NCBI RefSeq assembly: GCF_900105415.1
Contig: NZ_FNSM01000001.1
Location: forward strand, 1,054,001-1,118,000
DNA length: 64,000 nt
From: Streptomyces sp. TLI_105
Lineage (GTDB): Bacteria; Actinomycetota; Actinomycetes; Streptomycetales; Streptomycetaceae
Reading direction: 5' to 3'
Shown here: piece by piece, positions 1-10,112 of the stretch
Numbering within the stretch: position 1 is the first letter of the stretch
Layout of the letters: each line of letters starts with the position of its first letter
Program-made: the position numbers and the translations under genes
Notes under the pieces: generated by a model
What the model saw: the letters and a program-made list of their open reading frames with translations, nothing else
Databases searched by the model: none
What the model was told of the DNA's origin: nothing

Positions 1-3
1 GGG

Positions 4-1209
4 TCAGGTGGCGCTGAGCGTGACCACGTCCCCTGCCGGGCCGTCCGCACGGACGTCGATGCGGACCCCTGTGGCCGGGTCGGTGAAGGTCCGGCCCGGC
101 CGGTGCGCCGCGAGGTCGAGCGGGGTGCAGCCGGCGGGCGGAATCCCGGTCGGGTTGCCGTTCACGATCCGGACCGGGCCCTCGCCGGTCGGGGTCGCGG
201 AGTCGATCCGGTAGATGAGGACACCGCTCGAACAGGCGGAGGCGTCGTTGAGCTCGGGGTGACGGGACTCCGCGACGTAGGCCGTGGTCTCCCCGGTGCG
301 CAGTACGGCGATCTTGGTGCCGCCGGGGCGTTCCACGGGCGCCAGGTGTACGGTGCGGCGCCCTGGTCCGGCGAGGCAGGCGACCTGGTCGTCGCGGATC
401 CAGCCCAGTTTCCAGGAGTGCCAGCCGAGGAACTGCGGGGCTGCGCCCGCGATGTCGCCCATGACGTCCCAGCCACCGACGTACTGGTGGGTGGGGCCCG
501 TGAAGGAGTAGAGGTCGGGCAGGCCGAAGGTGTGGCCGGTCTCGTGTGCGGCGACCTTGTGGCCCCAGCGCCACATGTCCTGGCCGAAGGTGACGGCCCA
601 TTTGAGGCGGGTTCCGTCGGCGGTCACGCCGGGCGTGGCGGGGTCGTAGAGGTACGTGGGGGAGAACGGGATCGCTGCCGCGGTCCGGACGGGGACGATG
701 TAGACCATGTCGTAGCGGGAGAGGTCCGCGTACGGGTCGGCGGCGGCGATCGCGTCGCGCACGTACTTCTCGTGGGCCTCGAAGGTGAGGCCGCGGGCGA
801 AGTGGTACGTGGTCGAGTCCGCGGGCATGCGGATCCACTGGTGCAGGAAGTCGACGGAGAGGCGGAGGCGGCCGTGGCTCGCCGTCCGCATCCAGTCGAC
901 GGCGGGGGCGAGGTGGGCGGCGTACGGCTCGGTGGCGTCCGTGGCCGGCGCGTCGGGGAAGTCGACGAACAGGTTGAGGACACGGCGGGTTCCCGTGGCC
1001 GGCTGGAACTGGACGTGGTCGGTGTCGTGCCCTTCGTCGGTCCAGCCGGTCCGGCCGGGCAGCTCGCAGTCGGCCGTCCGGGCGGCCGGGATCGGCCGGG
1101 AAGTCGTGGCGGCGAGCGGGGTCGCGTGCGCCGCTGGGGCGAGGGCGAGGAACGAGGCGAGAGCGAGGGCGGCGGCCAGGGGGCGCGGGCGGGGGTTCGT
1201 GGCGGGCAT
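4..1209 (-). CDS. Secreted M6-family metalloprotease
   Basis: Probable exported zinc endopeptidase that degrades external protein. The 401-residue product starts with an arginine-containing n-region and a hydrophobic segment ending in an Ala-His-Ala site near residue 29, consistent with a Sec signal peptide. The zinc site is HETGH at residues 222-226, followed by the FGLPDLY segment that is characteristic of immune-inhibitor-A-like M6 peptidases. Length fits a compact catalytic domain without the large C-terminal domains of Bacillus InhA. The ATG at 1209 is preceded by AGGAGAG about 5 nt upstream. It lies 39 nt downstream of an S33 peptidase gene on the same strand, so the two are probably cotranscribed. 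A broken paralogue lies at 8.5-9.0 kb. Family assignment is firm; substrate is unknown. Confidence 0.88.
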   Translation of the reverse strand: MPATNPRPRPLAAALALASFLALAPAAHATPLAATTSRPIPAARTADCELPGRTGWTDEGHDTDHVQFQPATGTRRVLNLFVDFPDAPATDATEPYAAHLAPAVDWMRTASHGRLRLSVDFLHQWIRMPADSTTYHFARGLTFEAHEKYVRDAIAAADPYADLSRYDMVYIVPVRTAAAIPFSPTYLYDPATPGVTADGTRLKWAVTFGQDMWRWGHKVAAHETGHTFGLPDLYSFTGPTHQYVGGWDVMGDIAGAAPQFLGWHSWKLGWIRDDQVACLAGPGRRTVHLAPVERPGGTKIAVLRTGETTAYVAESRHPELNDASACSSGVLIYRIDSATPTGEGPVRIVNGNPTGIPPAGCTPLDLAAHRPGRTFTDPATGVRIDVRADGPAGDVVTLSAT

Positions 1210-1248
1210 GGCTCTCCTGTGGGAGTGGGGAGGAGGGGCGGGAGGGGG

Positions 1249-2514
1249 CTACGCGTGGCCGGCGGCGAGGGCCATCAGGCGGTCGAGGACGCGGCCGCCG
1301 GAGGCGGAGACGCCGTCGTGTTCCCACTCGTTGGTGACCCAGGCGTGGGTGGCGCCGACCTCGCGTGCCGTGCGCAGCGAGAGGCCCGCGTCGACGTACA
1401 TGTCGTCGTGGTAGACGACCGCGGCGAGGGGGACCTCGTTGGCGGCGAGGCGGCGCGGGTCGTAGAGCGGTGGCCAGTCGGTACGGGCGGCCAGCAGGTC
1501 GGCCGCGTCCGCGAAGGGGCGCAGGCCGGCGATCTCCCGGAACATCCAGGGGTACGTCATCTCGCCGGTGAGCAGCAGGGGGTGGGCGTCCTCGGCGAAC
1601 TCGGGAAAGGCGGCGAGGGCCCGGGAGGCCGCCCAGCCGGTCGGGCCGGCGCCCTGCCCGTACAGGGTCTCCTGCATGACGGCGAAGAGCGGGTTGTCGG
1701 TGAAGCCGGTCAGGGCCATGGTCTGGTGGAGGAAGGTGTCCGTCGGGGTGCCGTCCGGGTCCAGGGCCTCGTCGAGCAGCCAGTGCAGGCGCTCGAATCC
1801 GTCGCCCATGCCGAGCATGAGGCCCAGGGTGCGCAGGCGGCGCGGGGTGAGCCCGTCCCCGTTCGGGAGGCGGGTGTCGCCGGCGGCGAGGTGGTCGGCG
1901 AGCTTGCGCAGGCGGGGTGCGTCCTCGGGGTAGCGGGCGTAGAAGTCGAGGACCCGGTCGCGGACGCGGGGGTAGGTGCGGGCGTAGACGTCGTCGGCGG
2001 TGGCGGTGAGGCCGGGCAGGCCGCCGGTGACGTAGCAGGCGCGGAGGCCCTCGGGCGCCTGGGAGAGGTAGGTGAGGGTGATGAATCCGCCGTAGCTCTG
2101 GCCGAGGGTCTCCCACGGGGCGTCTCCGCAGAGTCGTCGGCGGATCAGTTCCGCGTCGGCGACGATCGCGTCGGCGCGGAAGCGGGCCAGGTACGCGGCG
2201 AGCCGGCCGGGGGTGGGGAAGCGGGCGGCGGAGCGGGCGGTGACGGGGGTGGAGCGGCCGGTTCCGCGCTGGTCGAGGAGCAGGACGCGGTGGGTCTCGA
2301 GTGCGCGGTCGAACCAGCCGGGCGAACCGGCCGACGGACGGGGTGATTTCCCGCCGGGTCCGCCCTGGAGGTAGAGCAGCCAGGGCAGTTCTTCGCTCGC
2401 GCGGGCGCGGTCGGCGACCTCGCGGGCGAAGATCTCGATGGTGGGACCGTCGGGGGCCCGGTGGTCCAGGGGAACGGTGAAGGTGCGGTCGACGGTCGCG
2501 TAGGCGGAGTTCAT
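1249..2514 (-). CDS. S33 alpha/beta-hydrolase, prolyl aminopeptidase-like
   Basis: Cytoplasmic alpha/beta-hydrolase of the proline iminopeptidase group, expected to remove N-terminal residues (classically proline) from imported peptides. The oxyanion-hole segment LQGGPGG is at residues 49-55, DQRGTGRS follows at about 81-88, and the nucleophile elbow GQSYGG has Ser140. No signal peptide is visible. The 421-residue length matches the long actinobacterial S33 members. ATG at 2514 has AAAGGGA upstream. It is divergent from the peptide ABC transporter and upstream of the M6 protease, a sensible setting for peptide use. Exact specificity (proline versus other residues) cannot be read from the sequence. 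Confidence 0.85.
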   Translation of the reverse strand: MNSAYATVDRTFTVPLDHRAPDGPTIEIFAREVADRARASEELPWLLYLQGGPGGKSPRPSAGSPGWFDRALETHRVLLLDQRGTGRSTPVTARSAARFPTPGRLAAYLARFRADAIVADAELIRRRLCGDAPWETLGQSYGGFITLTYLSQAPEGLRACYVTGGLPGLTATADDVYARTYPRVRDRVLDFYARYPEDAPRLRKLADHLAAGDTRLPNGDGLTPRRLRTLGLMLGMGDGFERLHWLLDEALDPDGTPTDTFLHQTMALTGFTDNPLFAVMQETLYGQGAGPTGWAASRALAAFPEFAEDAHPLLLTGEMTYPWMFREIAGLRPFADAADLLAARTDWPPLYDPRRLAANEVPLAAVVYHDDMYVDAGLSLRTAREVGATHAWVTNEWEHDGVSASGGRVLDRLMALAAGHA

Positions 2515-2550
2515 GGGTCCCTTTCACGGTCCAGGGTGGCCGAGGGCGTG

Positions 2551-2564
2551 AGGTGTGACATTGC
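2551..2564. promoter_or_regulatory. Possible operator box upstream of the S33/M6 unit
   Basis: The bases AGGTGTGACATTGC resemble the boxes at 2715-2726 and 10078-10089 (shared core GTSACATT). It sits about 40-50 bp upstream of the S33 start, in the intergenic region shared with the divergent transporter operon. The proposal that one regulator binds all three sites is inference. Confidence 0.3.
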
Positions 2565-2685
2565 ATTGCAGTGTGCGCCACGACGTCCGGCACGGGGAGC
2601 CCTCAGTCGCCCACAATGCCGCGCCGTGCCCCGCCAAGCCCCCTCCGACCGGATGACACGGATGAATAACGGAACCCCCGACGGG

Positions 2686-2714
2686 TTGTCAGTACAATTT
2701 CACATTACTATGTT
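2686..2714 (+). promoter_or_regulatory. Sigma70-like promoter of the peptide ABC operon
   Basis: TTGTCA at 2686-2691 and TATGTT at 2709-2714 are separated by exactly 17 bp in an unusually AT-rich stretch, 59 nt upstream of the lipoprotein start. This is a good vegetative-type promoter for a high-GC genome. The motif CACATT occurs at 2701-2706 (in the spacer) and 2721-2726 (just after the -10), 20 bp apart, a layout suited to a repressor. Confidence 0.55.
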
Positions 2715-2726
2715 ACAGGTCACATT
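2715..2726 (+). promoter_or_regulatory. Possible operator box at the peptide ABC promoter
   Basis: ACAGGTCACATT directly follows the -10 hexamer. It matches ACATGTCACATT upstream of the collagenase gene (10078-10089) at 11 of 12 bases. A small hairpin (arms 2728-2733 and 2740-2745) follows in the leader. Function is inferred from position and recurrence only. Confidence 0.35.
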
Positions 2727-2772
2727 CCAGCCAGCCCTCTGGCTGTCCGCTTCGCACCCGGAGTGACCCCTC

Positions 2773-4521
2773 ATGAACAAGCGCACGTGCACCACCCTGG
2801 CCACCGCCCTCGTGGCGACACTCACCCTCGGCGTCACGGCATGTTCCGGCGGGAAGGAAGCCGGCGGCGACCGGGGCCGGAGGAACCCCGTCACGGCCAA
2901 CAACGGCGCGACGGTCGGCGGGACTCCGCAGAAGGGGGGCACCCTGACCGTCCTGTCCGACCAGGACTTCACCCACCTCGACCCCGCCCGCAACTGGGTG
3001 ATGGGAGACATGGATTTCGGCACGCGCCTCCTCTACCGCACCCTCGTCACCTACAAGGCCGAACCGGGCGCCAAGGGCGGTGACCTCGTCCCCGACCTGG
3101 CCGAGGACCTCGGCACTCCGTCCGACGGGGCGAAGACCTGGACCTTCCGGCTGAAGCAGGGCCTGAAGTACGAGGACGGCACCCCCATCACCGCCCGGGA
3201 CGTCAAGTACAACGTCGAGCGGTCCTTCTCCCCCGAGCTCCCCGGCGGCCCCGACTACGCGGCCCGTTACCTCGTCGGCGCCGAGGGCTACCAGGGCCCG
3301 GCAGGAGGCAAGCACCTCGACTCCGTCAAGACGCCGGACGACCACACGATCGTCTTCGAACTGCGCAAGCCCTTCGCCGAGTTCCCCTACGCCACGGTGC
3401 TGCCCACCTTCGCCCCGGTGCCCCGGGCGAAGGACAAGGGCCCCCAGTACGACAACCGGCCCTTCTCCTCCGGCCCGTACAAGATCGAGTCCTACGCCCG
3501 CGACAAGCAGCTCGTCCTGGTGCGCAACACGCACTGGGACGCCGGAACCGACACCGTGCGCAAGGCGTACCCGGACCGGATCGTCGTGACGATGGGACTG
3601 AAGGCCAACCAGATCGACGACCGGCTGATCGCGAGCACCGGCGTGGACGCGTCGGCGGTGCCCTGGGGCAAGCTGCGCCCCGAGTCCACCCCGAAGGTGC
3701 TCACCAAGGCCGACGTCAAGGCGCGGCTGCTCGCCGAGTCGACCAACTGCACCGAGATGGTGCAGATGCACACCGGCCGCGCCCCCTTCGACGACGTGAA
3801 GGTCCGTCAGGCCGTGCAGTACGCGCTGGATCGCGAGGCCCTCGTCACCGCCTCCGGCGGGCCCGCGCTGAACGACGCGGCCACCGCCCTCATGCCCGGC
3901 TCCCTCTTCGAGGGCGGCAAGCAGCCCGACACCCTGGGGATACCGCTGACAGGTGACGTCGCCAAGGCCAAGCAGCTCCTGAAGGAGGCCGGCAAGCCCG
4001 ACGGCCTCTCCACCAGCATCACCGTCTCCAACGGTGACAAGGCCGTCGGCGAGGCCGTCCAGCAGTCCCTCGGCCGGGTCGGCATCAAGGTCACCATCGA
4101 GACCGTCGACCCGTCCGCGTTCTACGACACCATCGGGGACACCAAGAACCGCACCGACCTCGTCTACACCGGATGGTGCCCGGACTACCCCTCCGGGTCG
4201 ACCTTCCTGCCCTTCGTCTTCGACGGCCGCTACATCAAGGAGAAGGGCAACTCGGGCAACCACTCCCTCTTCCGCGACCAGGCCACGATGAAGCGGATGG
4301 ACGAGATCGCCGCCATGGCCGACGCGGCCCGGGCGAACAAGGCCTGGCAGACGCTGGACGGGGAGATCCTCGCCAAGGCCCCGACGGCGCCCGCCGTCAT
4401 CGAGCGCATGCCGCTGCTGCTCGGCACCAACATCGCCGGCGCCTTCGGGCACACCTCCTTCGGTGGCCAGATCGACTACGCCACGGTCGGCCTCAAGGAC
4501 CCGACGAAGAGCGGGAACTGA
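2773..4521 (+). CDS. Oligopeptide ABC transporter, substrate-binding lipoprotein (SBP_bac_5)
   Basis: Extracellular peptide-binding component of a Dpp/Opp-type importer. The 582-residue protein has a lipoprotein signal with lipobox VTAC (lipidated Cys24), then a family 5 solute-binding domain; the early GGTLTVLSDQDFTHLDPARN segment and YDNRPFSSGPYKI are typical of this family. ATG at 2773 is preceded by GGAG with a 9-nt spacer. It is first in a five-gene operon with its own promoter at 2686-2714. Neighbouring secreted proteases and an S33 aminopeptidase support a peptide substrate, although family 5 proteins also bind nickel, sugars or antibiotics. Confidence 0.92.
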   Translation: MNKRTCTTLATALVATLTLGVTACSGGKEAGGDRGRRNPVTANNGATVGGTPQKGGTLTVLSDQDFTHLDPARNWVMGDMDFGTRLLYRTLVTYKAEPGAKGGDLVPDLAEDLGTPSDGAKTWTFRLKQGLKYEDGTPITARDVKYNVERSFSPELPGGPDYAARYLVGAEGYQGPAGGKHLDSVKTPDDHTIVFELRKPFAEFPYATVLPTFAPVPRAKDKGPQYDNRPFSSGPYKIESYARDKQLVLVRNTHWDAGTDTVRKAYPDRIVVTMGLKANQIDDRLIASTGVDASAVPWGKLRPESTPKVLTKADVKARLLAESTNCTEMVQMHTGRAPFDDVKVRQAVQYALDREALVTASGGPALNDAATALMPGSLFEGGKQPDTLGIPLTGDVAKAKQLLKEAGKPDGLSTSITVSNGDKAVGEAVQQSLGRVGIKVTIETVDPSAFYDTIGDTKNRTDLVYTGWCPDYPSGSTFLPFVFDGRYIKEKGNSGNHSLFRDQATMKRMDEIAAMADAARANKAWQTLDGEILAKAPTAPAVIERMPLLLGTNIAGAFGHTSFGGQIDYATVGLKDPTKSGN

Positions 4522-4534
4522 GGGGCCACCAGTC

Positions 4535-5461
4535 ATGTCGACCATTTCTCCGCCCTCGCGCGCGGGCAGCGGTCCCTGGCGACTCGCCCGCGCGGAACTG
4601 CGCCGCCGCCCCTCGGTGAAGGTGTCCCTCGTCGTCGTCACGCTCTTCGCGGTCATGGCCGTGGCCGCCCCGCTGTTCAGCGCGCTGGGCGGCTGGGGGC
4701 CCGAGGAGTTCGACAAGAGCGCCGTCGATCCGTATCTGGGAGGCCTGCCCATCGGACCGCTCGGCGGCGTCTCGGCCGAGCACTGGCTCGGCGTCGAACC
4801 CGTCACCGGCCGCGACCTGTTCGCCCGGGTCGTGCACGGCGCCCAGGTCTCCCTGCTCATCGCCTTCGCCGCCACGGCCATCGTCGTCGCCGCCGGGACC
4901 GCGGCCGGGATCGCCGCCGGCTACTTCGGCGGCCGCACCGACAGCGCCCTCTCCCGCCTGATGGACCTGACGATGTCCTTCCCCTCCCTCATCTTCATGA
5001 TCGCGATGATGTCGGTGGCGCGGGACGTCAACCGGATCGTCCTGATGACCCTGGTCATCGGCCTGTTCGGCTGGCCCGGCATCGCCCGCGTCGTCCGCGG
5101 CCAGACCCTCTCGCTCAAGCACCGCGAGTACGTCGACGCCGCCCGAGTCGGCGGCTCCGGCCCCTGGCGGATCCTGACCCGCGACATCCTCCCCGGCGTC
5201 GCCGGGCCGGTCATCGCCTACACGACCCTGATCATCCCCGGCATGATCGCCACCGAGGCGGCCCTCAGCTATCTGGGCGTCGGTGTCCGGCCGCCCACGC
5301 CCTCCTGGGGCCAGATGATCGCCGAGAGCGTCGCCTTCTACGACACGGATCCCATGTACTTCGTCGTCCCGAGCCTCTGCCTCTTCCTCACGGTGCTCTC
5401 GTTCACGCTGCTCGGCGACGCGCTGCGCGACATCCTCGACCCGAGGGGAAGCCGCACGTGA
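4535..5461 (+). CDS. Peptide ABC transporter permease, DppC/OppC type
   Basis: Inner-membrane permease of the importer. About 308 residues from the ATG at 4535, chosen because it follows the previous stop by 13 nt; an upstream in-frame ATG at 4463 would overlap the binding protein heavily. The short N-terminal cytoplasmic tail and first membrane helix are of the OppC_N type, and the EAA-like loop (reading EYVDAARVGGSGPWRI) that contacts the ATPases is present. The DppC-type gene precedes the DppB-type gene here, the reverse of the usual B-C order. Confidence 0.9.
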   Translation: MSTISPPSRAGSGPWRLARAELRRRPSVKVSLVVVTLFAVMAVAAPLFSALGGWGPEEFDKSAVDPYLGGLPIGPLGGVSAEHWLGVEPVTGRDLFARVVHGAQVSLLIAFAATAIVVAAGTAAGIAAGYFGGRTDSALSRLMDLTMSFPSLIFMIAMMSVARDVNRIVLMTLVIGLFGWPGIARVVRGQTLSLKHREYVDAARVGGSGPWRILTRDILPGVAGPVIAYTTLIIPGMIATEAALSYLGVGVRPPTPSWGQMIAESVAFYDTDPMYFVVPSLCLFLTVLSFTLLGDALRDILDPRGSRT

Positions 5462-6443
5462 TCCTCTACCTGGCCCGTCGGCTGCTCGGCGTCGTCGCCG
5501 TCCTCGTCGCCATCGCCGCCGTCACCTTCACCATCTTCTACGTCCTGCCCTCCGACCCCGCCGCCGCGGCCTGCGGCAAGTCGTGCAGCGCCGAGCGCCT
5601 GGAGGCCATCCGCGCCCACATGGGCCTGGACCAGCCGCTGTGGCGGCAGTTCGCCCACTTCACCACCGGGATCTTCACCGGTCGCACGGTCGGCTCCGGC
5701 CCGTACGCGCTGAACTGCGACTTCCCCTGCCTGGGCTACTCGTACGAGAACAGCCAGCCCGTCTGGGACCTGCTCGTCGACCGGCTCCCGGTCTCCGCCT
5801 CCCTCGCCCTCGGCGCCGCCGTGCTCTGGCTGCTCCTCGGACTCTCCGCGGGCGTCGCGGCGGCCCTGCGCAAGGACAGCCTCACCGACCGCGTCCTCAT
5901 GGTCGGCGCGGTCGCCGCCGCCTCCCTGCCCGTCTACTTCACCTCGGTCATGCTGATCTACGGGCTGATCCGGGCGGCCGGACTGCTGCCCTATCCGCAG
6001 TACACGCCGTTCGGCACCGACCCGCTCGGCTGGGCCGCCAACCTGCTGCTGCCCTGGCTGGCGCTCGCGATCCTGTACGCCGCCATGTACGCCCGCCAGA
6101 GCCGCAGTTCGATGATCGAGACCATGGCGGAGCCGTACATCCGCACCGCCCGCGCCAAGGGACTCCCCCGCCGCACGGTCGTCGTCAAACACGGACTCCG
6201 CGCCGGCATGACCCCCCTCCTCACCATCTTCGGCATGGACCTCGGCGGTCTTCTCGCCGGCGCCGTCATCACCGAGTCCATCTTCGGACTCCCGGGCGTC
6301 GGACGGTTGTTCTACGGCGCGCTCTCCACCGGCGACCAGCCCGTCATCCTCGGCGTCACGCTGCTCGCCGCCACCTTCATCGTCGTCGCCAACCTGGCCG
6401 TCGACCTGCTGTACGCCGTCGTCGACCCGCGAGTGAGGTACTG

Positions 6444-6444
<1 letters not shown>
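5458..6444 (+). CDS. Peptide ABC transporter permease, DppB/OppB type
   Basis: Second permease subunit, 328 residues, GTG start overlapping the upstream stop by 4 nt (GTGA), indicating translational coupling. The N-terminus MILYLARRLLGVVAVL is a typical DppB first helix, followed by an extracellular loop holding several cysteines and an MGLDQPLWRQF motif usual in this family. The EAA-like loop (EPYIRTARAKGLPRR) lies in the second half. It forms the membrane channel together with the preceding permease. Confidence 0.92.
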
Positions 6445-7444
<1,000 letters not shown>

Positions 7445-7448
<4 letters not shown>

Positions 7449-8425
7449 TCACCACACCCCCGCCCCTGCTCCGCGTACGGGACCTCACGATGACCTTCCC
7501 GGGGCGCCGGGGCCGCTCGGCACCGATCCGGGCCGTCGACGGCGTCGGCTTCGACCTCGCGGCGGGCGAGACCCTCGGCCTCGTCGGCGAGTCCGGCTGC
7601 GGCAAGTCGACCACGGGCCGCGCGATCGTCCGCCTCCTTGAACCGACCGCCGGCTCCGTCTCGTACGACGGGCGCGACATCAGCCACCTGTCCCAGCGGC
7701 AGCTGAAGCCGCTGCGCCGCGACATCCAGATGGTCTTCCAGGACCCGCACTCCTCTCTCAACCCACGGCAGACGGTGGCCCGGATCATCTCCGATCCCCT
7801 GCTGGTTCAGGGGAGTTCGGCGGCGGAGGCGCGCAAGCGGGCCGTCGAGCTGATGGAGCTCGTCGGGCTCATCCCGGAGCACATCGACCGCTATCCGCAC
7901 GAGTTCTCCGGTGGCCAGGCGCAGCGCATCGGCATCGCCCGCGCGCTCGCGACGAGCCCCCGGCTGGTCATCGCGGACGAGCCGGTCTCCGCCCTCGACG
8001 TGTCCGTGCAGGCGCAGATCGTCAATCTGATGGAGCGGCTCCAGCGGGAGCTGGGCCTCGCCTACCTCTTCATCGCCCACGACCTGTCCGTGGTGAAACG
8101 GGTCTGCGACCGGGTCGCCGTGATGTACCTCGGCCGGATCGTGGAGATCGGGGACAAGGAGCGCGTGTACGGGGCGCCGGAGCATCCGTACACCCGGGCG
8201 CTGCTCTCGGCGGTGCCGCTGCCCGACCCGGCCGCCGAGCGGGCCCGGGAACGGATCACGCTGCTCGGCGACCCCCCGAGTCCGGCCTCTCCCCCGCCCG
8301 GCTGCACCTTCCACCCCCGCTGCCCCAAGGCACAGGCGATCTGCCGCACCGAGGCGCCGGTCCTGCGGACCACCGCACAGGGCGAGGCCCGTCAGGTCGC
8401 CTGCCACTTCCCCGAGAGCGCCTGA
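7445..8425 (+). CDS. Peptide ABC transporter ATP-binding protein, DppF/OppF type
   Basis: Second ATPase subunit, 326 residues from the ATG at 7445, which overlaps the dppD-type stop by 4 nt; an upstream in-frame ATG at 7361 lies deep in the previous gene and is less likely. Walker [10 protein letters not shown], signature SGGQAQR and Walker [12 protein letters not shown] are intact. The C-terminal cysteine-containing segment ([12 protein letters not shown]) matches the oligopeptide-transporter C-terminal domain. It is the last gene of the operon and is followed by a strong hairpin. Confidence 0.93.
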
Positions 8426-8443
8426 CGCGCGGCCGGCACGCGG

Positions 8444-8475
8444 TGTGCCCCGGGACCGACCGGCCCCGGGGCACA
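8444..8475 (+). terminator. Rho-independent-type hairpin after the peptide ABC operon
   Basis: An 11-bp GC-rich stem (8444-8454 with 8465-8475) with a 10-nt loop begins 18 nt after the last stop codon. It has no U-tract, as is common for actinobacterial terminators. Confidence 0.6.
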
Positions 8476-8479
8476 ACCG

Positions 8480-8965
8480 TCATCGACGGTCCACCACTTG
8501 GTGACGCGGGCGGTCTCCCCGTAGCCGTCGACGCCGAGCACCTCGCCGCGGACGCGGGCGGTCGCGTCGGTGAACGATTCACCGGTCCGGAAGGGGGCGT
8601 CGTCGGTCCAGCCGAGCTTCCAGGAGTGCCAGGCGGAGTACTGGGACCCGGGGCCGCTGATGAGCCCCCTCACGTCCCAGCCGGCGACGAACCGATGGGC
8701 GTCGGTGCCCGTGAAGCCGTACAGGTCCGGCAGGCCGAAGGCGTGACCGGTCTCGTGGGCCACCAGTCCGGGCCCCCGTGCCACATGTCCTGGCCGAAGG
8801 TCACGGCCCACTGGAGCAGAATGCCGTCGGCGCACACCCCCACGCTTCCGGGCCGGTACACGTAGGTGGGCGTGAACGAGATCGCCGAGGCGTTCCGCGC
8901 CGCGACGACGTGGACCATCTCGTACGACGTGGACCATCTCGTACGGGGAGAAAGAGAGGTCCCGT
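8480..8965 (-). pseudogene. Broken M6 metalloprotease paralogue
   Basis: Remnant of a gene closely related to the intact protease at 4-1209. One frame carries the FTPTYVYRPGSVGV and QWAVTFGQDMW segments; another carries HETGHAFGLPDLY and WHSWKLGW. Aligning the DNA with the intact copy shows one base missing near 8765-8780, between the DMW and HETGH parts. A 19-bp tandem duplication (8907-8925 and 8926-8944) adds a second frameshift. The signal peptide and N-terminal half are absent; similarity stops at about 8965. It cannot make an active enzyme. Confidence 0.8.
8907..8944. repeat. 19-bp perfect tandem duplication inside the broken protease
   Basis: Two adjacent identical 19-bp units (8907-8925, 8926-8944), each starting GACGTGGACC. 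The unit is present once in the intact paralogue, with base changes. Because 19 is not a multiple of three, it shifts the reading frame. Confidence 0.85.
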
Positions 8966-8987
8966 CCGATCGCACGACCGGACGGGA
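8960..8987 (-). terminator. Possible terminator of the collagenase gene
   Basis: A 9-bp perfect inverted repeat (8960-8968 with 8979-8987, arm TCCCGTCCG, 10-nt loop) lies about 90 nt beyond the collagenase stop on the minus strand. Confidence 0.35.
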
Positions 8988-9075
8988 GTCGCCTTGTTCC
9001 GGGGCCCGTTCGAAGCCTGTTCGGGGGGGCTGGCGCGACCGCCCGCCCTCCGGTCGGCGGCGTCGGGCGTACGGG

Positions 9076-10017
9076 TCAGGCGCCGGCGGCTACGGCCGTC
9101 AGCCAGGCGTTCCAGTCGGCCTCGTAGTCCAGCGAGGTGAGGAAGGCGCGGGCGGCGGTCCAGTTCCCGGTGCGGTAGTGGCCGAGCACGGTGGCGACGT
9201 CGGCGGGGTGGCGCTCGACCATGTAGCGGGCGGCGAGGTAGCCCCAGTTGTAGGTGCGGTTGACGTCGCTGTTGGCGTAGGTGGTGTCGAACAGCGTGCG
9301 CAGGGAGTACGTGTGCTTGCCGGCCTCGGCCAGCGCGTTGGTGTAGGGGATCCCGCGGTAGGAGTAGGAGACGTACTCCGCGATGCCCTCGCCCCACCAC
9401 ACGGTGGGGGTGGTCTGGCCGGCGCCGAAGTCGCCGTACAGGTCGAAGCGGCCGTCGAGGTAGTGGGTGTACTCGTGGTTGAGGTTCCAGATCTGCCAGC
9501 CGGGGCTCACGTCGGTGCGCTCGTAGCAGATGAACCGGGGCTGGTTGCCCGTGCCGGAGGGGTCTCCCTCCAGGTACATGCCGCCGTTGTCGGTGTCGAT
9601 GCCGTAGATCTTCCTCGCGTAGGCCTTGTAGTCGGCGCTCGAGTTGAAGACGTCGACCTCCAGGGTGGTGTTGTGGTCGTTCGCGACAGGCCCCGAGTCC
9701 TTGACCACGCCGTGGAAGTAGGCGTCCTGGCCGGCCAGGCTCGCGCAGGTTGCCGTCAGCTGGGCGGCGGTCATCTCCTGGGCACGTATGCGCAACGACG
9801 GGCTGCAGTCGTGGACCACCGGGAGGATGCGTGACTCCAGCCCACCGCCGGCGGTCGCGCCGGGAGCGCCCTTGGCGTTGCCGTGGGCCGGGCGCTGGGC
9901 CGGGTCCGCGAAGACGTGTTCCGGCTTGGGGTCGGCCGGACCGGCCTGGGCGGCCTGGGCGGGAGCGGCCGCGACGGCGGCTGTGAGCAGGGTGGTGGCG
10001 ATGGCCATGGCGCGCAA
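9076..10017 (-). CDS. Short secreted M9-type collagenase
   Basis: Predicted secreted zinc collagenase fragment or minimal form, 313 residues. A signal peptide ends near APAQA. The catalytic helix reads NHEYTHYLDGRFD (HExxH) and a second segment WWGEGIAEYVS supplies the downstream glutamate, both hallmarks of peptidase family M9. Normal M9 collagenases carry a large N-terminal activator domain and C-terminal PKD or binding domains; here only the peptidase-like part is present, with no sign of frameshift. It could be a genuine compact enzyme or a reduced gene. ATG at 10017 is used. An operator-like box occurs about 60 bp upstream. It probably feeds peptides to the nearby ABC importer. Confidence 0.8.
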   Translation of the reverse strand: MRAMAIATTLLTAAVAAAPAQAAQAGPADPKPEHVFADPAQRPAHGNAKGAPGATAGGGLESRILPVVHDCSPSLRIRAQEMTAAQLTATCASLAGQDAYFHGVVKDSGPVANDHNTTLEVDVFNSSADYKAYARKIYGIDTDNGGMYLEGDPSGTGNQPRFICYERTDVSPGWQIWNLNHEYTHYLDGRFDLYGDFGAGQTTPTVWWGEGIAEYVSYSYRGIPYTNALAEAGKHTYSLRTLFDTTYANSDVNRTYNWGYLAARYMVERHPADVATVLGHYRTGNWTAARAFLTSLDYEADWNAWLTAVAAGA

Positions 10018-10077
10018 GGTTCACTCCTGGGAAGGAAGTTGGGAACCCGTCCGTGACGGGCTGCGCAGTAAAATGGC

Positions 10078-10089
10078 ACATGTCACATT
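10078..10089. promoter_or_regulatory. Possible operator box upstream of the collagenase gene
   Basis: ACATGTCACATT lies in an AT-rich patch (10068-10112) in front of the collagenase start and closely matches the box at 2715-2726. The AT-rich patch probably contains the minus-strand promoter. Confidence 0.35.
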
Positions 10090-10112
10090 GCTTTTCAATA
10101 TTGTTCACAAGG

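Noticed and set aside
103..2346. Very long plus-strand open frame opposite the M6/S33 genes
   Set aside because: Gly/Arg/Val-rich translation with no motifs, no ribosome-binding site and complementary to two well-supported genes; a product of high GC at third positions.
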